Source: Clostridiales bacterium
Lineage (GTDB): Bacteria; Bacillota; Clostridia; Christensenellales; Borkfalkiaceae
Length of the DNA: 64,000 nt
Assembly: GCA_022508265.1 (NCBI GenBank)
Contig: JAFLVP010000002.1
Location: 80,329-144,328, forward strand
Direction: 5' to 3'
Under the pieces are notes generated by a model. It saw only the letters and a list, made by a program, of their open reading frames with translations. It ran no database searches and was not told the DNA's origin. The translations under genes were made by a program, and so were the position numbers. Shown here piece by piece: positions 26,313 through 34,636 of this stretch. Numbering within the stretch: the first letter of the stretch is position 1; the number at the start of each line of letters is the position of its first letter.

Positions 26313-26420
26313 TCAAATATTTATTAATATTACAGTCACCACAGCAAGGGCAATGGCGAGCAATTTTATGGGGATGTTTTTAGTGAAGAGATCTGCAAGA
26401 AATTTACCGAACTTTTTCAT
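26313..26420 (-). CDS. 35-residue single-TM protein, minimal CdaR (YbbR)-like N-terminus
   Basis: A short gene whose ATG overlaps the cdaA stop (ATGA), so translation is coupled to CdaA. The product has a basic N-terminus (MKKFGKFLADLF) and one membrane helix, KLLAIALAVVTVILI. This is what the first ~35 residues of CdaR look like, and cdaR is the gene that normally follows cdaA in Firmicutes. The extracytoplasmic YbbR repeats are entirely missing. It then runs straight into the DUF1015 gene. It could be a reduced regulator that binds CdaA in the membrane, or a remnant. Confidence 0.65.
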   Translation of the reverse strand: MKKFGKFLADLFTKNIPIKLLAIALAVVTVILINI

Positions 26421-27244
26421 ATTTTATTCTCCGCGGTCAAATCCGACCAATAATAATCCGATAATGCGTTTTTAAGGTCTGCCGCATCGGCATATTTTTT
26501 TATTACCATACCGTTTCTGACGATGGAAATTATACCCGTCTCTTCCGAAACGACGATGGCAGTAACGTTTGCAACGGTGGTGACACCGAGAGCTGCGCGA
26601 TGACGGCTGCCCATTTCTTTGGGAAGATTATCGCTCTGCGTAAGGGGCAGGAAACAGCCTGCGGCATAAATCTTGTTGCCCTCTATTATCATAGCTCCGT
26701 CGTGAAGAGGCGCCTTGGGATAAAACACCGCCTCTATCATTTGCGATGTGATTTCGGCGTTTACTACCGTACCGCTTTCGATAATTCCCTCGGGAAGGTT
26801 GTCGTTGGAAAGGACGATGAGCGCGCCGATGTCCTTTTTGGACATATTCTGAATCGCCCTGACCGCCTCCTCGATGATGAGCTCGACGCCCGTTACGTTA
26901 AACTTTTCGGCGTTGCCCTTTTTGACGCCCGCATCAAGGATAGAACGCTTTATCTCGGTGTGGAACATAGTGAACACCAAGAGCGCGATAATAAGTACTA
27001 TTAACAGTATCAGTTGAGAATCGAACTGCGTCAGGCTTAAAGTGAAGCCGCATATGACAACGACGACTACTACAGCCGCAATGAACTTTGTGCACTTATT
27101 CGTTTTCAAAACCTTGAACACGAAGTAAAAGAGCACGGCTAAAAGCAAAAATTCGAGAATACAGGGGATATATGATGTTTGTATTCCCCCGCTCTTTGTA
27201 AAAAACGATACCAATCTGTCCCAAAAATCTTGAAAAACCGCCAT
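26417..27244 (-). CDS. cdaA: diadenylate cyclase CdaA
   Basis: A 275-residue membrane enzyme producing c-di-AMP from two ATP. Three membrane helices lie in residues 25-95. The DAC domain follows, with the catalytic DGA at 182-184 (APLHDGAMII) and RHR at 214-216 (GSRHRAALG). AAAGGATTG precedes the ATG. It is the first gene of the run that continues into the mini-CdaR, DUF1015, aspartokinase and aro genes. glmM, the other usual partner, is not adjacent. Confidence 0.96.
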   Translation of the reverse strand: MAVFQDFWDRLVSFFTKSGGIQTSYIPCILEFLLLAVLFYFVFKVLKTNKCTKFIAAVVVVVVICGFTLSLTQFDSQLILLIVLIIALLVFTMFHTEIKRSILDAGVKKGNAEKFNVTGVELIIEEAVRAIQNMSKKDIGALIVLSNDNLPEGIIESGTVVNAEITSQMIEAVFYPKAPLHDGAMIIEGNKIYAAGCFLPLTQSDNLPKEMGSRHRAALGVTTVANVTAIVVSEETGIISIVRNGMVIKKYADAADLKNALSDYYWSDLTAENKI

Positions 27245-27314
27245 ATTACAATCCTTTATATTTTTTGTAACACTATTATATAATTAAAATTTTAAAAAAT
27301 AAAGCGTTTATAAG

Positions 27315-28304
27315 CTAAATATTTGATATACTGCCGAAAAAAATTGCATTTTGTGCTTTTTGAAGGGCATTTTCGGGCGTAGTCCTGCCGCATTTGACGT
27401 CCGAAATGCACCCGTATATATATTTTACGTAATATCTGAGCCTTTCTTCCCCGATGGAATACGCCTGCTCCCTGCTCTTTTTGACGCCGTATTCCTTCAT
27501 TTTCAGCTGAACGGCGAGCTCGGCGTCGCCGTTTTGCGAAGAGCTTACCGTCAAGAGATTTTTAAAATAGTTGAAAAGTCCGTTTAAAATATATATCTCG
27601 TCGCTGCCTTTTTTAATCAGCTCGTCCAAAATATTCGTGAATTTGGTAAAATCCCTTTTAGGTACGGTATTCGTGAGCTCGTACAATCTGTATTCGGCGT
27701 CCTTGTAAACGAGCGCGTCCACTTCCTCCTGCGTGAGCGTGCCCTCGCCCTTGTAATCTATGAGCTTTTGAACCTCTACCGAAACCCTCGCCATATTGCA
27801 AAGACAATAAAGACATATACTCTCGCAGACGGCTGCGGGTGCCGAAATTTTCGCACGGCGCAAGGTAAGATATATCCACTTTGTGACCGCCTCCTGATCG
27901 GGCTTGTTGCAGTCCACGTAGGTTACAGCCTTTTTGCGCTTTAAGTCCACTCCCTTTTTTGCACCCGAATTTACGATAATGAGTATACTCGTAGGGGGAA
28001 AATCTTCGAAAAGCTCCTTAAAGTAAGTGTCAAAATCACTTTCGGACGGATAAAATTCGCTTACCTTGACAATCCTCTTTTCCGCCATAAAGGGGTAGTT
28101 TTTGATTGCCGCAACGAGCGAGGTGTACGCCTGCCCCTTTAAGGTTTCGCCGTCGAACGCCGAATAGTTTAGCTCGGGCATTTCAAGGAAGGCGTTTTTT
28201 ACGCTCTCCTCGCCTTTCATTCTGAAATAGGCGTCGTCGCCTTCGAACAGATATATGCTCTCCGCGCCGCCCTGTATGCTGTTTTTAAGTTCGGTAAACT
28301 TCAT
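27315..28304 (-). CDS. holA: DNA polymerase III delta subunit
   Basis: A 329-residue clamp-loader delta subunit that opens the beta sliding clamp. The N-terminus YLFEGDDAYFRMKGEESVKNAF is typical; the degenerate AAA+ core lacks a functional Walker A. The C-terminal collar contains LYELTNTVPKRDFTKFTNILDEL and the final ALQKAQNAIF. It lies 17 bp after mnmE (same strand) and is followed by the cdaA promoter region. Confidence 0.9.
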   Translation of the reverse strand: MKFTELKNSIQGGAESIYLFEGDDAYFRMKGEESVKNAFLEMPELNYSAFDGETLKGQAYTSLVAAIKNYPFMAEKRIVKVSEFYPSESDFDTYFKELFEDFPPTSILIIVNSGAKKGVDLKRKKAVTYVDCNKPDQEAVTKWIYLTLRRAKISAPAAVCESICLYCLCNMARVSVEVQKLIDYKGEGTLTQEEVDALVYKDAEYRLYELTNTVPKRDFTKFTNILDELIKKGSDEIYILNGLFNYFKNLLTVSSSQNGDAELAVQLKMKEYGVKKSREQAYSIGEERLRYYVKYIYGCISDVKCGRTTPENALQKAQNAIFFGSISNI

Positions 28305-28321
28305 AAATTTCTCTCTTTAAA

Positions 28322-29626
28322 TTATTTACCTACGCAAAATTTTTCAAAGATGGTGCCGACTATCTCTTCCGAAGCCGTTTCGCCCGTAATTTCGCCGAGT
28401 GCCTGCCACGCCTCCTGCAAATCCACCCTGATAAGGTCGAGTGTGAGCACGCCTATATTTTGCTTTGCGGAAGATAACGCTGCCGCCGCCCTTTGGAGTG
28501 CGTCGTAATGGCGCTGTTCGATAAGATACGCCTTGTCGGCGGCAAATTCGCCGACGCTTGACTTTACAAGCAGTTTTTTAAGCTCTTCAAGTCCCTCACC
28601 CGTCTTTGAGGAAACTACCCCGTCGTACTCCTCTTCTGGGCTATGAATATCGCACTTGGAAAATACCTTTAATACCTTTCCCTCCGTTCGGGGGAGCTCG
28701 GCAAAGCCGTCTTTGTCCGCGAGTGAAAGCACTATATCTGCCGAGCGCAACGCATTTTTCGCGCGCTCTATTCCCATACTTTCTACTACTCCCGCCTCGT
28801 CGCGTATACCTGCGGTATCGATGAGATTGAAGAGTATTCCGTCTATTTCAATCTGCCCCTCGACGGCGTCGCGGGTGGTGCCCGCCTCGTCGGATACGAT
28901 TGCCTTTTCATAGCCCAATAGGGCGTTTAAAAGCGAACTTTTACCCGCGTTCGGCCTGCCGCAAATTGCCACCGTAACACCGTTTTTTATCTTGCGTCCC
29001 GAACCGTAGCTTTGCAGTAAACGGCACATATTCCCGTGCGAATTGCTTAAATCGGCACAAATTTTGTCGAGGTCGACCCCGCCCTCATCCTCCTCGGGAT
29101 AGTCGATTTCAACAGCCACGCGGGCAAGGATATCCTTTAAATTATCCTGCAAGTTTTTTATGTCTTCGTTGAGCTTTCCGAAGTACATCATACCGCCCGC
29201 ACGGACGAGCGCAAGGCTTTCGGCGTTAATCATATCCGCCATACCCTCTGCTGCCGCAAGCGTGAGTTTACCGTTTAAAAAGGCGCGGCGGGTAAACTCC
29301 CCACGCTCGGCGGGCCGGGCGCCGAGAGAGTACATCCTCTTCAAAATTCCCTGCGAAATTCTCACTCCGCCGTGGCAGTGAAATTCAACAGTATCCTCCC
29401 CCGTAAACGAGTTAGGCGCCTTGAAATACACCATATAACCGAAGTCGCAAAAACCGTCGCCCTCTATCCTGCCCGGGTACATACGGTTGGGTGTAACCGA
29501 TTTGGGCGCACGGGAAAAAGTAAATATTTGCTCTGAAAAATTCAGCGCATTATCTCCGCTCATCCGTATAATTGCAACCCCGCCCGTGCCGTTTGCGGTA
29601 GCTATGGCGGCTATAAGTTCGCTCAT
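28322..29626 (-). CDS. mnmE: tRNA modification GTPase MnmE
   Basis: A 434-residue GTPase that with MnmG makes the cmnm5 modification of wobble uridines. The N-terminal folate-binding domain starts IAAIATANGTGGVAIIRMSG. The G domain has G1 GRPNAGKSSLLNALL near 221, G2 GTTRDAVEG, G3 DTAGIR and G4 KCD. The C-terminus ends FEKFCVGK, matching the conserved FCIGK with its catalytic Cys. At 434 residues it is slightly shorter than most (450-460). mnmG is not next to it here. Confidence 0.96.
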   Translation of the reverse strand: MSELIAAIATANGTGGVAIIRMSGDNALNFSEQIFTFSRAPKSVTPNRMYPGRIEGDGFCDFGYMVYFKAPNSFTGEDTVEFHCHGGVRISQGILKRMYSLGARPAERGEFTRRAFLNGKLTLAAAEGMADMINAESLALVRAGGMMYFGKLNEDIKNLQDNLKDILARVAVEIDYPEEDEGGVDLDKICADLSNSHGNMCRLLQSYGSGRKIKNGVTVAICGRPNAGKSSLLNALLGYEKAIVSDEAGTTRDAVEGQIEIDGILFNLIDTAGIRDEAGVVESMGIERAKNALRSADIVLSLADKDGFAELPRTEGKVLKVFSKCDIHSPEEEYDGVVSSKTGEGLEELKKLLVKSSVGEFAADKAYLIEQRHYDALQRAAAALSSAKQNIGVLTLDLIRVDLQEAWQALGEITGETASEEIVGTIFEKFCVGK

Positions 29627-29665
29627 AAAATTCTTTCTTCTTTTTACTCAAAATTCAATATATGA

Positions 29666-29694
29666 ATTATACCACGCAAAGCTTTAAAAATCAA
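29666..29694 (-). promoter_or_regulatory. sigma-A promoter of mnmE-holA
   Basis: Minus strand: -35 TTGATT (29689-29694), 17-bp spacer, -10 TATAAT (29666-29671), 40 bp before the ATG. Confidence 0.7.
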
Positions 29695-29726
29695 CAAAAA
29701 AACGCGCCCACGAAGGACGCGTACGA
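29695..29726 (-). terminator. intrinsic terminator after the 29739 gene
   Basis: Minus-strand stem GCGTCC/GGGCGC (loop TTCGT) followed by T7, located 15-40 bp past the stop. It abuts the mnmE promoter. Confidence 0.75.
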
Positions 29727-29738
29727 TAATTACGTATA

Positions 29739-30578
29739 TCAATTGGTAAAAGGGTCGTCGTCTGATTTGTTAAACTCTTCAAAGGGGTCCTCGTGCCCGG
29801 TTTCGGGACGGGTTCCGTTGTAGCCGTAGCCGTTTTGGCCGTAGCGGTTCTGACCGTAGCTATTCTGACCGTAATTGCTCTGTCCGTACGGGTCGTTTTG
29901 ACGGTACTGCCTATACATTCTGTACTGTCGCTCCTGCTCGCGCAACAGATATTCGCGGTAGTTCATTCCCCTGTTGTTGCGGACGACAAAGAAAAGTATG
30001 CCCTGAACGATGGGGAAGAATATGCTGAAAATAGTAAAAATGAAGTATCTGCGCGGTGCATAAGTCTGGAAAAATGCAGAGATAAGCAATATTTCAATTA
30101 CACTGTATAAGAGGCTTATCCAATATAAAATATCGCCCAGCGTAAGGTAGCAGAAGCCTGCCCAGGCATATTGGGTGTCGATATTCGGGATAGATACATC
30201 ATAAATAGGCAATCCGTAAAAATCCTGTTGCGATACTATCTGTATATAAGGTTCGGCAAAATGATGTCCGACGTAGTGCATAATATAGCCTGCGCAGAGT
30301 ACTGATTCCAAAACTGCGACGATTATGCCAGCCAACTTGCTGTCAAACCCAAGCGGCTTATTCTTACGGGCACAAATTCCTATATAATAAGTGCTTAAAA
30401 CGGGCACAAACGCCATCCATTTATGCGCTATTCCGTTGCGCGTAGCCACCGTGTAGAGGGCGATTGCCTGAAAAACGTATACAATTAAAAAACCTACCGC
30501 ACCGTAAATCAAAGACGTGCGCCAGTACGCCGGTTCCATTAAGGTTTCTGCAGTTTGTGCAAAACTAAAAAACGACAT
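29739..30578 (-). CDS. five- to six-TM membrane protein with YGQN-repeat tail
   Basis: A 279-residue protein. The first ~205 residues hold five to six hydrophobic segments. After NNRGMNYREYLLREQERQYRMYRQYRQ the chain becomes a low-complexity tail with five tandem YGQ(S/N) units, then an acidic end with FEEFNKSDDDPF. Tails of this kind are typical of intrinsically disordered cytoplasmic extensions. GAGGG precedes the ATG. I do not recognise the family. It is transcribed alone between a terminator and a repeat element. Confidence 0.75.
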   Translation of the reverse strand: MSFFSFAQTAETLMEPAYWRTSLIYGAVGFLIVYVFQAIALYTVATRNGIAHKWMAFVPVLSTYYIGICARKNKPLGFDSKLAGIIVAVLESVLCAGYIMHYVGHHFAEPYIQIVSQQDFYGLPIYDVSIPNIDTQYAWAGFCYLTLGDILYWISLLYSVIEILLISAFFQTYAPRRYFIFTIFSIFFPIVQGILFFVVRNNRGMNYREYLLREQERQYRMYRQYRQNDPYGQSNYGQNSYGQNRYGQNGYGYNGTRPETGHEDPFEEFNKSDDDPFTN

Positions 30579-30665
30579 CTTATACCCTCTTACTTTCTAT
30601 TATATATGTGCATAATGAATAAATTAAAATAGCTTTGTGAAAACATTGTAAAAACTTACCGCCTG

Positions 30666-30944
30666 TAACCGCTGACGACCCCAACAGAACGCATTTAAGC
30701 GCGCTATTTGTGTGTCTTTCGTGCGGTGCGCCCTTGATGTATGTTCAATACACTTGCGGTCACCCCGCACAAAATCCATTACAAATTTCATCGCTTAAAC
30801 GCAAAGCGATTTTATGAGACAAATTTTGAGATTAGACAAGGCAAGGACGCGCAGTCGTACAGCGACGTACGGCAAACGGACTTAACGAAGTATAAGCCAA
30901 AATTTATCCGTTAAATTGCATTATGTTGGGGTCGCCAGTGGTTA
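30666..30944. repeat. inverted-repeat element, family 2 (copy 2)
   Basis: A 279-bp stretch without a gene, bounded by 21-bp imperfect inverted repeats (30666-30686 and 30924-30944, two mismatches; shared core CGACCCCAACA). Inside are two small palindromic modules facing opposite ways: TGTATGTTCAATACA (30738-30752) and one around CGTACAGCGACGTACG (from about 30861). The right terminus contains the truA stop codon (30942-30944). There is no transposase; this is a MITE-like dispersed element. rplM-rpsI, the usual genes after truA, are absent. Confidence 0.65.
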
Positions 30945-31703
30945 ACCGAATAAATCAACGCCGTAATCAACGCTTTCAAGCGTAAGGCCGTGAGCCGGCA
31001 TTGTCTTGCCTACGCAGCCTCTGTCGCAGTTTTCAATAGAATTTTTGACTTCTTCTTCGGAAATTGAGCCTGCCGCAAAGCCGAGCATAGTGCCTGCAAT
31101 TGTGCGGACCATATTGTAGAGAAAGCCGTTGCCGCAGACGTAAATTTCAACGTCGGTAGAGATACCGTCCTCCGTAGTTTTTACGTCCACTGAGTAAATT
31201 TCCCGTACGGTGGTTTTGATGGAAGAATTGCTCTTACAGTAGGCTTTAAAATCGTGAATACCTTCAAAACACCCCGTAATATGCTTGAGTTTCGCAATAT
31301 TCACGGGAATTTTTATCCACTCGGAATACCTGTCTTTTAAGGGGTTTCTGCGGGGAGAAAGATACATTTTATAGCAGTATGTTTTCCGCTTTGCGCTCCT
31401 TGTTGCGTCGAAGTTTTCGGGGGCGCAAGCCGACTGCAAAACGCTTATATCCGTCGGAAGATAGGCGTTGAAGGCGTCGGCGATTTTATCGGGCGGAATA
31501 CTCGTATCCGCATCGAAATGGCAAATCTGCGCCGCCGCGTGAACTCCGCTGTCCGTCCTCCCGCTGGCTATGACGGCGACCCTTTTGCCGAAAATTGTTT
31601 TTGCAACCCTTTCTATTTCTTCCTGCACGGAATTATTGTTTTTCTGTATTTGCCATCCGCCGTAATTCGTGCCGTCGTAGGCAATTTTGATTGCATATCT
31701 CAT
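30942..31703 (-). CDS. truA: tRNA pseudouridine(38-40) synthase
   Basis: A 253-residue TruA. The N-terminus YDGTNYGGWQIQ is typical, and the catalytic aspartate is in ASGRTDSGVHA near residue 52. RKTYCYKM, FKAYCKSNSS and GNGFLYNMVRTIAGTML follow. The stop codon falls inside the terminal inverted repeat of the adjacent element. It follows ecfT by one base, the conserved ecfA-ecfT-truA order. Confidence 0.96.
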   Translation of the reverse strand: MRYAIKIAYDGTNYGGWQIQKNNNSVQEEIERVAKTIFGKRVAVIASGRTDSGVHAAAQICHFDADTSIPPDKIADAFNAYLPTDISVLQSACAPENFDATRSAKRKTYCYKMYLSPRRNPLKDRYSEWIKIPVNIAKLKHITGCFEGIHDFKAYCKSNSSIKTTVREIYSVDVKTTEDGISTDVEIYVCGNGFLYNMVRTIAGTMLGFAAGSISEEEVKNSIENCDRGCVGKTMPAHGLTLESVDYGVDLFG

Positions 31704-31704
31704 T

Positions 31705-32562
31705 TTAACGCACCACTATCACAAATTCGTAAATCTGAGGACAAATCTCAAAACAATAAACGTTTAAGAGCACCACACCCGCAATGAGTGCGCCGAACAC
31801 GAGAAAGGTGACCAAATCCCTGACTCCGAATTTGAGTTTTTTGTACTTTGTACGATTTTTGGAGCCCGAATAACAGCGCGCGTCCATGGCGTCGCCAAGC
31901 TCCTCCGCCCTTCTGAACGCCGAAATGAGCAGGGGTATAAGTATGGGAATAATTGCCTTGATTCTCTTGAATATATTTCCGCTTTCAAAGTCTGCCCCGC
32001 GCGCCTTTTGAGCCGAAATTATCCGGTTGGTTTCATCAATCAGCGTGGGAATAAAGCGAAGTGCAATTGACATTATAAGCGCAAGCTCGTGGACGGGGAA
32101 GCGTATCCACTTTAAGGGGGTTAAGAGGCTTTCTATTCCGTCCGTGAGCGCTACGGGCGTGGTCGTAAGAGTCAAAACCGACGAACCCATGACGAGGAGA
32201 AACAGCCTTAAAATGAGAAATGCCGCAAAAATTACGCCCTCGCGGTAGATTTTTATAAATTTCCACTGCCACAAAAGGTGTTTGCCGCCGTGAAAGAATA
32301 AATTGAGTACGGAAGTAAAAATCAAAATAAAAATTATGGCTTTTACCGATTTTAAGACCCTGCCGAAGGGCACGCGGGAGGCTATTATTGCCGCGAAAAG
32401 TACGATTGCGCACGCAAGTAGGGAATAAAAATTGTCTGCACAGAATAACAGCACGATATAGGCTATGAGTGCAATCAGCTTCATCCTCGGGTCTAATTTG
32501 TGTACGAAGGATTTCGTGGGATAGAACTGTCCGAAAGTTACGTCGTTAAGCATTGCGCTCAC
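31705..32562 (-). CDS. ecfT: energy-coupling factor transporter transmembrane protein
   Basis: The 285-residue EcfT scaffold, which links the ATPases to exchangeable vitamin-binding S components. There are about five membrane helices. The coupling-helix motifs are ISAQKARGADF and AMDARCYSG, the latter with Cys where many homologues have Gly. The N-terminal TKSFVHKLDPRMKLIA is typical. The gene overlaps the ATPase gene by 17 bp. Confidence 0.94.
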   Translation of the reverse strand: MSAMLNDVTFGQFYPTKSFVHKLDPRMKLIALIAYIVLLFCADNFYSLLACAIVLFAAIIASRVPFGRVLKSVKAIIFILIFTSVLNLFFHGGKHLLWQWKFIKIYREGVIFAAFLILRLFLLVMGSSVLTLTTTPVALTDGIESLLTPLKWIRFPVHELALIMSIALRFIPTLIDETNRIISAQKARGADFESGNIFKRIKAIIPILIPLLISAFRRAEELGDAMDARCYSGSKNRTKYKKLKFGVRDLVTFLVFGALIAGVVLLNVYCFEICPQIYEFVIVVR

Positions 32563-34387
32563 CTCCGTAAAGCTCTGTTATTGCATTTGAAAACCCTTCT
32601 ACCGTGCAGTCGCTCCGTACTTCTATTCCCCTCTCCTTTAAGCACTTTGAAATTTTTGCGGTGAGAGGTATATCGAGTCCGAGAGATATGAGCTCGTTCG
32701 AGCGGGCGAAGAGCCTTTCGGGGTAGTCGCAGGCAAAAATTTTTCCGTCCGACAAAACGGCGGCTTTGGTGCAGTTGTCGGCGACCTCGTCCATATCGTG
32801 AGAGACGATAATTACCGTCTTGCACCACTCTCTGTGGAGCTTGTGAAGCAGCTCCATTATTTCGTCCTTGCCCTTGGGGTCGAGCCCCGCCGCGGGTTCG
32901 TCGAGAACGAGTATCTGCGGTTTCGTAACGATAACTCCCGCTATCGCTACCCTTCTCTTTTGTCCGCCCGAGAGGTCGAAGGGGGACTTGTCCTTGACTT
33001 CGTCGTAGTCGAGTCCGACAACTTCAAGGCTCTCTTTTACAGCCTGCTCAATCTCCTCTTCGGAAAGTCCCTTTTTAAAGTTTTTCAATCCGAACGCAAC
33101 GTCTGAAAATACGCTGTCGGCAAAGAGCTGATACTCGGGATACTGGAATACCATACCCACGCTTGCGCGAAGCTCTTTAAACTTGCATTTTTTGTCGCCT
33201 AAATTGAATTGCCCCACTGATATGCTTGAAATAGCGGGGGGCGGCATACCTTTTTTTGCCTTTGGTCTGCGGTATCTTTTCTCTGCTTGGGGCAGTTTTA
33301 TAAGCGCGTTAAGGTGTTGGATAAGGGTGGATTTTCCGCTGCCTGTATGGCCGATAATTCCGAAAAATTCGCCCTCGTTGATTGTTAAATCGACGCCCTT
33401 TAACGCCTTCGCCGCAAAGGGGGATTTTTTGGAATAGGTATAGGTTAAATCTTTAATTTCAATATCCCAATCGCCGCTTTTTATATCGTCTTTTTCGGGA
33501 TTTTTCTTAAATTGCCCCCCTACTATGCCGCGTTTAACCAAGTTTTTCGAAATTTCTTCGGCAATCTCTTCGGGACGGAGAACGTCGCTTATTTCCATTC
33601 CGGCATTGCGTAAATTGTTGGCAATTTTGCTTATTCTGGGCAGTGCGAGGTTGTAGGTTTCAAGCTCTTCGCCGCTTTCGAAAATTTGCTCGGGCGTACC
33701 CGAGAGTACGACCTCTCCCCTGTTCATAACTATGCATCTGTCGGCAAGGAGAGCCTCCTCCATAAAGTGGGTAATGAGTATTACCGTCATACCCTCTTCT
33801 TTGTTGAGTCGGCATATGACGTCGGTCACTTCTCTTCTGCCCTTGGGGTCGAGCATGGCTGTGGATTCGTCCAAAATCAAAATCTGCGGTTTCATTGCAA
33901 GAACGCCCGCAACGGCTATGCGCTGCTTTTGTCCGCCCGATAGCCTTGAAGGCGTTGCCTCTCTGAATTCCTTCATTCCGACAGCGTCTAACGCCCAATC
34001 TATTCTTCTGCCTATCTCGTCGCGCCCGACGCCTATGTTTTCGGGCCCGAACGCAATGTCGTCCTCCACTATCGACGCAACCGTCTGGTTGTCGGGGTTC
34101 TGGAACACCATACCCACGCTCTTCCGTATTTCTACGGCGTTATTGCCCTCGCTTATATCCATGCCGAGGACGGTAACTTTACCGCTCTCCGCCTCCAAAA
34201 GTCCGTTCAAAAGCCTTGCAAGCGTAGATTTTCCGCTGCCGTTATGACCTACAACCGACAAAAATTCGCCGCGCCTTACCTCTAAATCGACACCGCAAAG
34301 CGCGGGCTGTTTTGCGCCCGCATAGGTAAATTTTAAGTTTTCGCATTTAATTATATATTCTTCGTTGTCTTTGTTAGCGTTTTCCAT
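32546..34387 (-). CDS. fused EcfA1-EcfA2 energy-coupling ATPase
   Basis: A 613-residue protein with two complete ABC ATPase domains, normally separate EcfA1 and EcfA2. Domain 1 has Walker A GHNGSGKST (47-55), signature LSGGQKQRIAVAG and Walker B LILDESTAMLDPKG. Domain 2 (from about 310) has GHTGSGKST, signature LSGGQKRRVAIAG and LVLDEPAAGLDPKG, plus a basic insertion after Walker A (YRRPKAKKGMPPP). Both sites look active. The domains are joined by a ~60-residue linker. With EcfT it would power uptake of vitamins or metals via S components encoded elsewhere. Confidence 0.93.
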   Translation of the reverse strand: MENANKDNEEYIIKCENLKFTYAGAKQPALCGVDLEVRRGEFLSVVGHNGSGKSTLARLLNGLLEAESGKVTVLGMDISEGNNAVEIRKSVGMVFQNPDNQTVASIVEDDIAFGPENIGVGRDEIGRRIDWALDAVGMKEFREATPSRLSGGQKQRIAVAGVLAMKPQILILDESTAMLDPKGRREVTDVICRLNKEEGMTVILITHFMEEALLADRCIVMNRGEVVLSGTPEQIFESGEELETYNLALPRISKIANNLRNAGMEISDVLRPEEIAEEISKNLVKRGIVGGQFKKNPEKDDIKSGDWDIEIKDLTYTYSKKSPFAAKALKGVDLTINEGEFFGIIGHTGSGKSTLIQHLNALIKLPQAEKRYRRPKAKKGMPPPAISSISVGQFNLGDKKCKFKELRASVGMVFQYPEYQLFADSVFSDVAFGLKNFKKGLSEEEIEQAVKESLEVVGLDYDEVKDKSPFDLSGGQKRRVAIAGVIVTKPQILVLDEPAAGLDPKGKDEIMELLHKLHREWCKTVIIVSHDMDEVADNCTKAAVLSDGKIFACDYPERLFARSNELISLGLDIPLTAKISKCLKERGIEVRSDCTVEGFSNAITELYGGERNA

Positions 34388-34412
34388 AGTGCACCGCGAA
34401 AAATCTTTTTAA

Positions 34413-34441
34413 ATTATACCAAAGACGGCGTATTTTTACAA
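34413..34441 (-). promoter_or_regulatory. sigma-A promoter of the ecfA-ecfT-truA operon
   Basis: Minus strand: -35 TTGTAA (34436-34441), 17-bp spacer, -10 TATAAT (34413-34418). The leader is about 20 nt. The remaining space up to the nifJ promoter holds nothing else I can recognise. Confidence 0.65.
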
Positions 34442-34544
34442 CAAAATAACGGGTTATCCTGTGAAAGGAATATAAAATTTTTAAAATAGTACAAAAAAGG
34501 CGGCGAAAATGCGCTTAAATCGGGTAAAAACTTCGATTTGAATA

Positions 34545-34573
34545 TTGACTTTTTTATAATAATGAATTATACT
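34545..34573 (+). promoter_or_regulatory. sigma-A promoter of nifJ
   Basis: -35 TTGACT (34545-34550), 17-bp spacer, -10 TATACT (34568-34573). The leader is about 57 nt. I saw no clear Rex-type palindrome nearby. Confidence 0.75.
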
Positions 34574-34636
34574 TGAAGATGTGTAAATCGTTGCACAAAT
34601 TTTTAAAGATAATATTTTAAAAACGGAGGTTTTTTG

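Noticed and set aside
26417..27244. Antisense frames over cdaA, lon, clpX and aro genes
   Set aside because: Many 60-150 codon frames lie opposite real genes because of GC-rich third positions. None has a ribosome binding site or known motif.
29815..29890. Tandem short repeats that could suggest a CRISPR array
   Set aside because: They are in-frame YGQ(S/N) codon repeats of a protein tail, with no spacers. No CRISPR array or cas gene was seen in the window.
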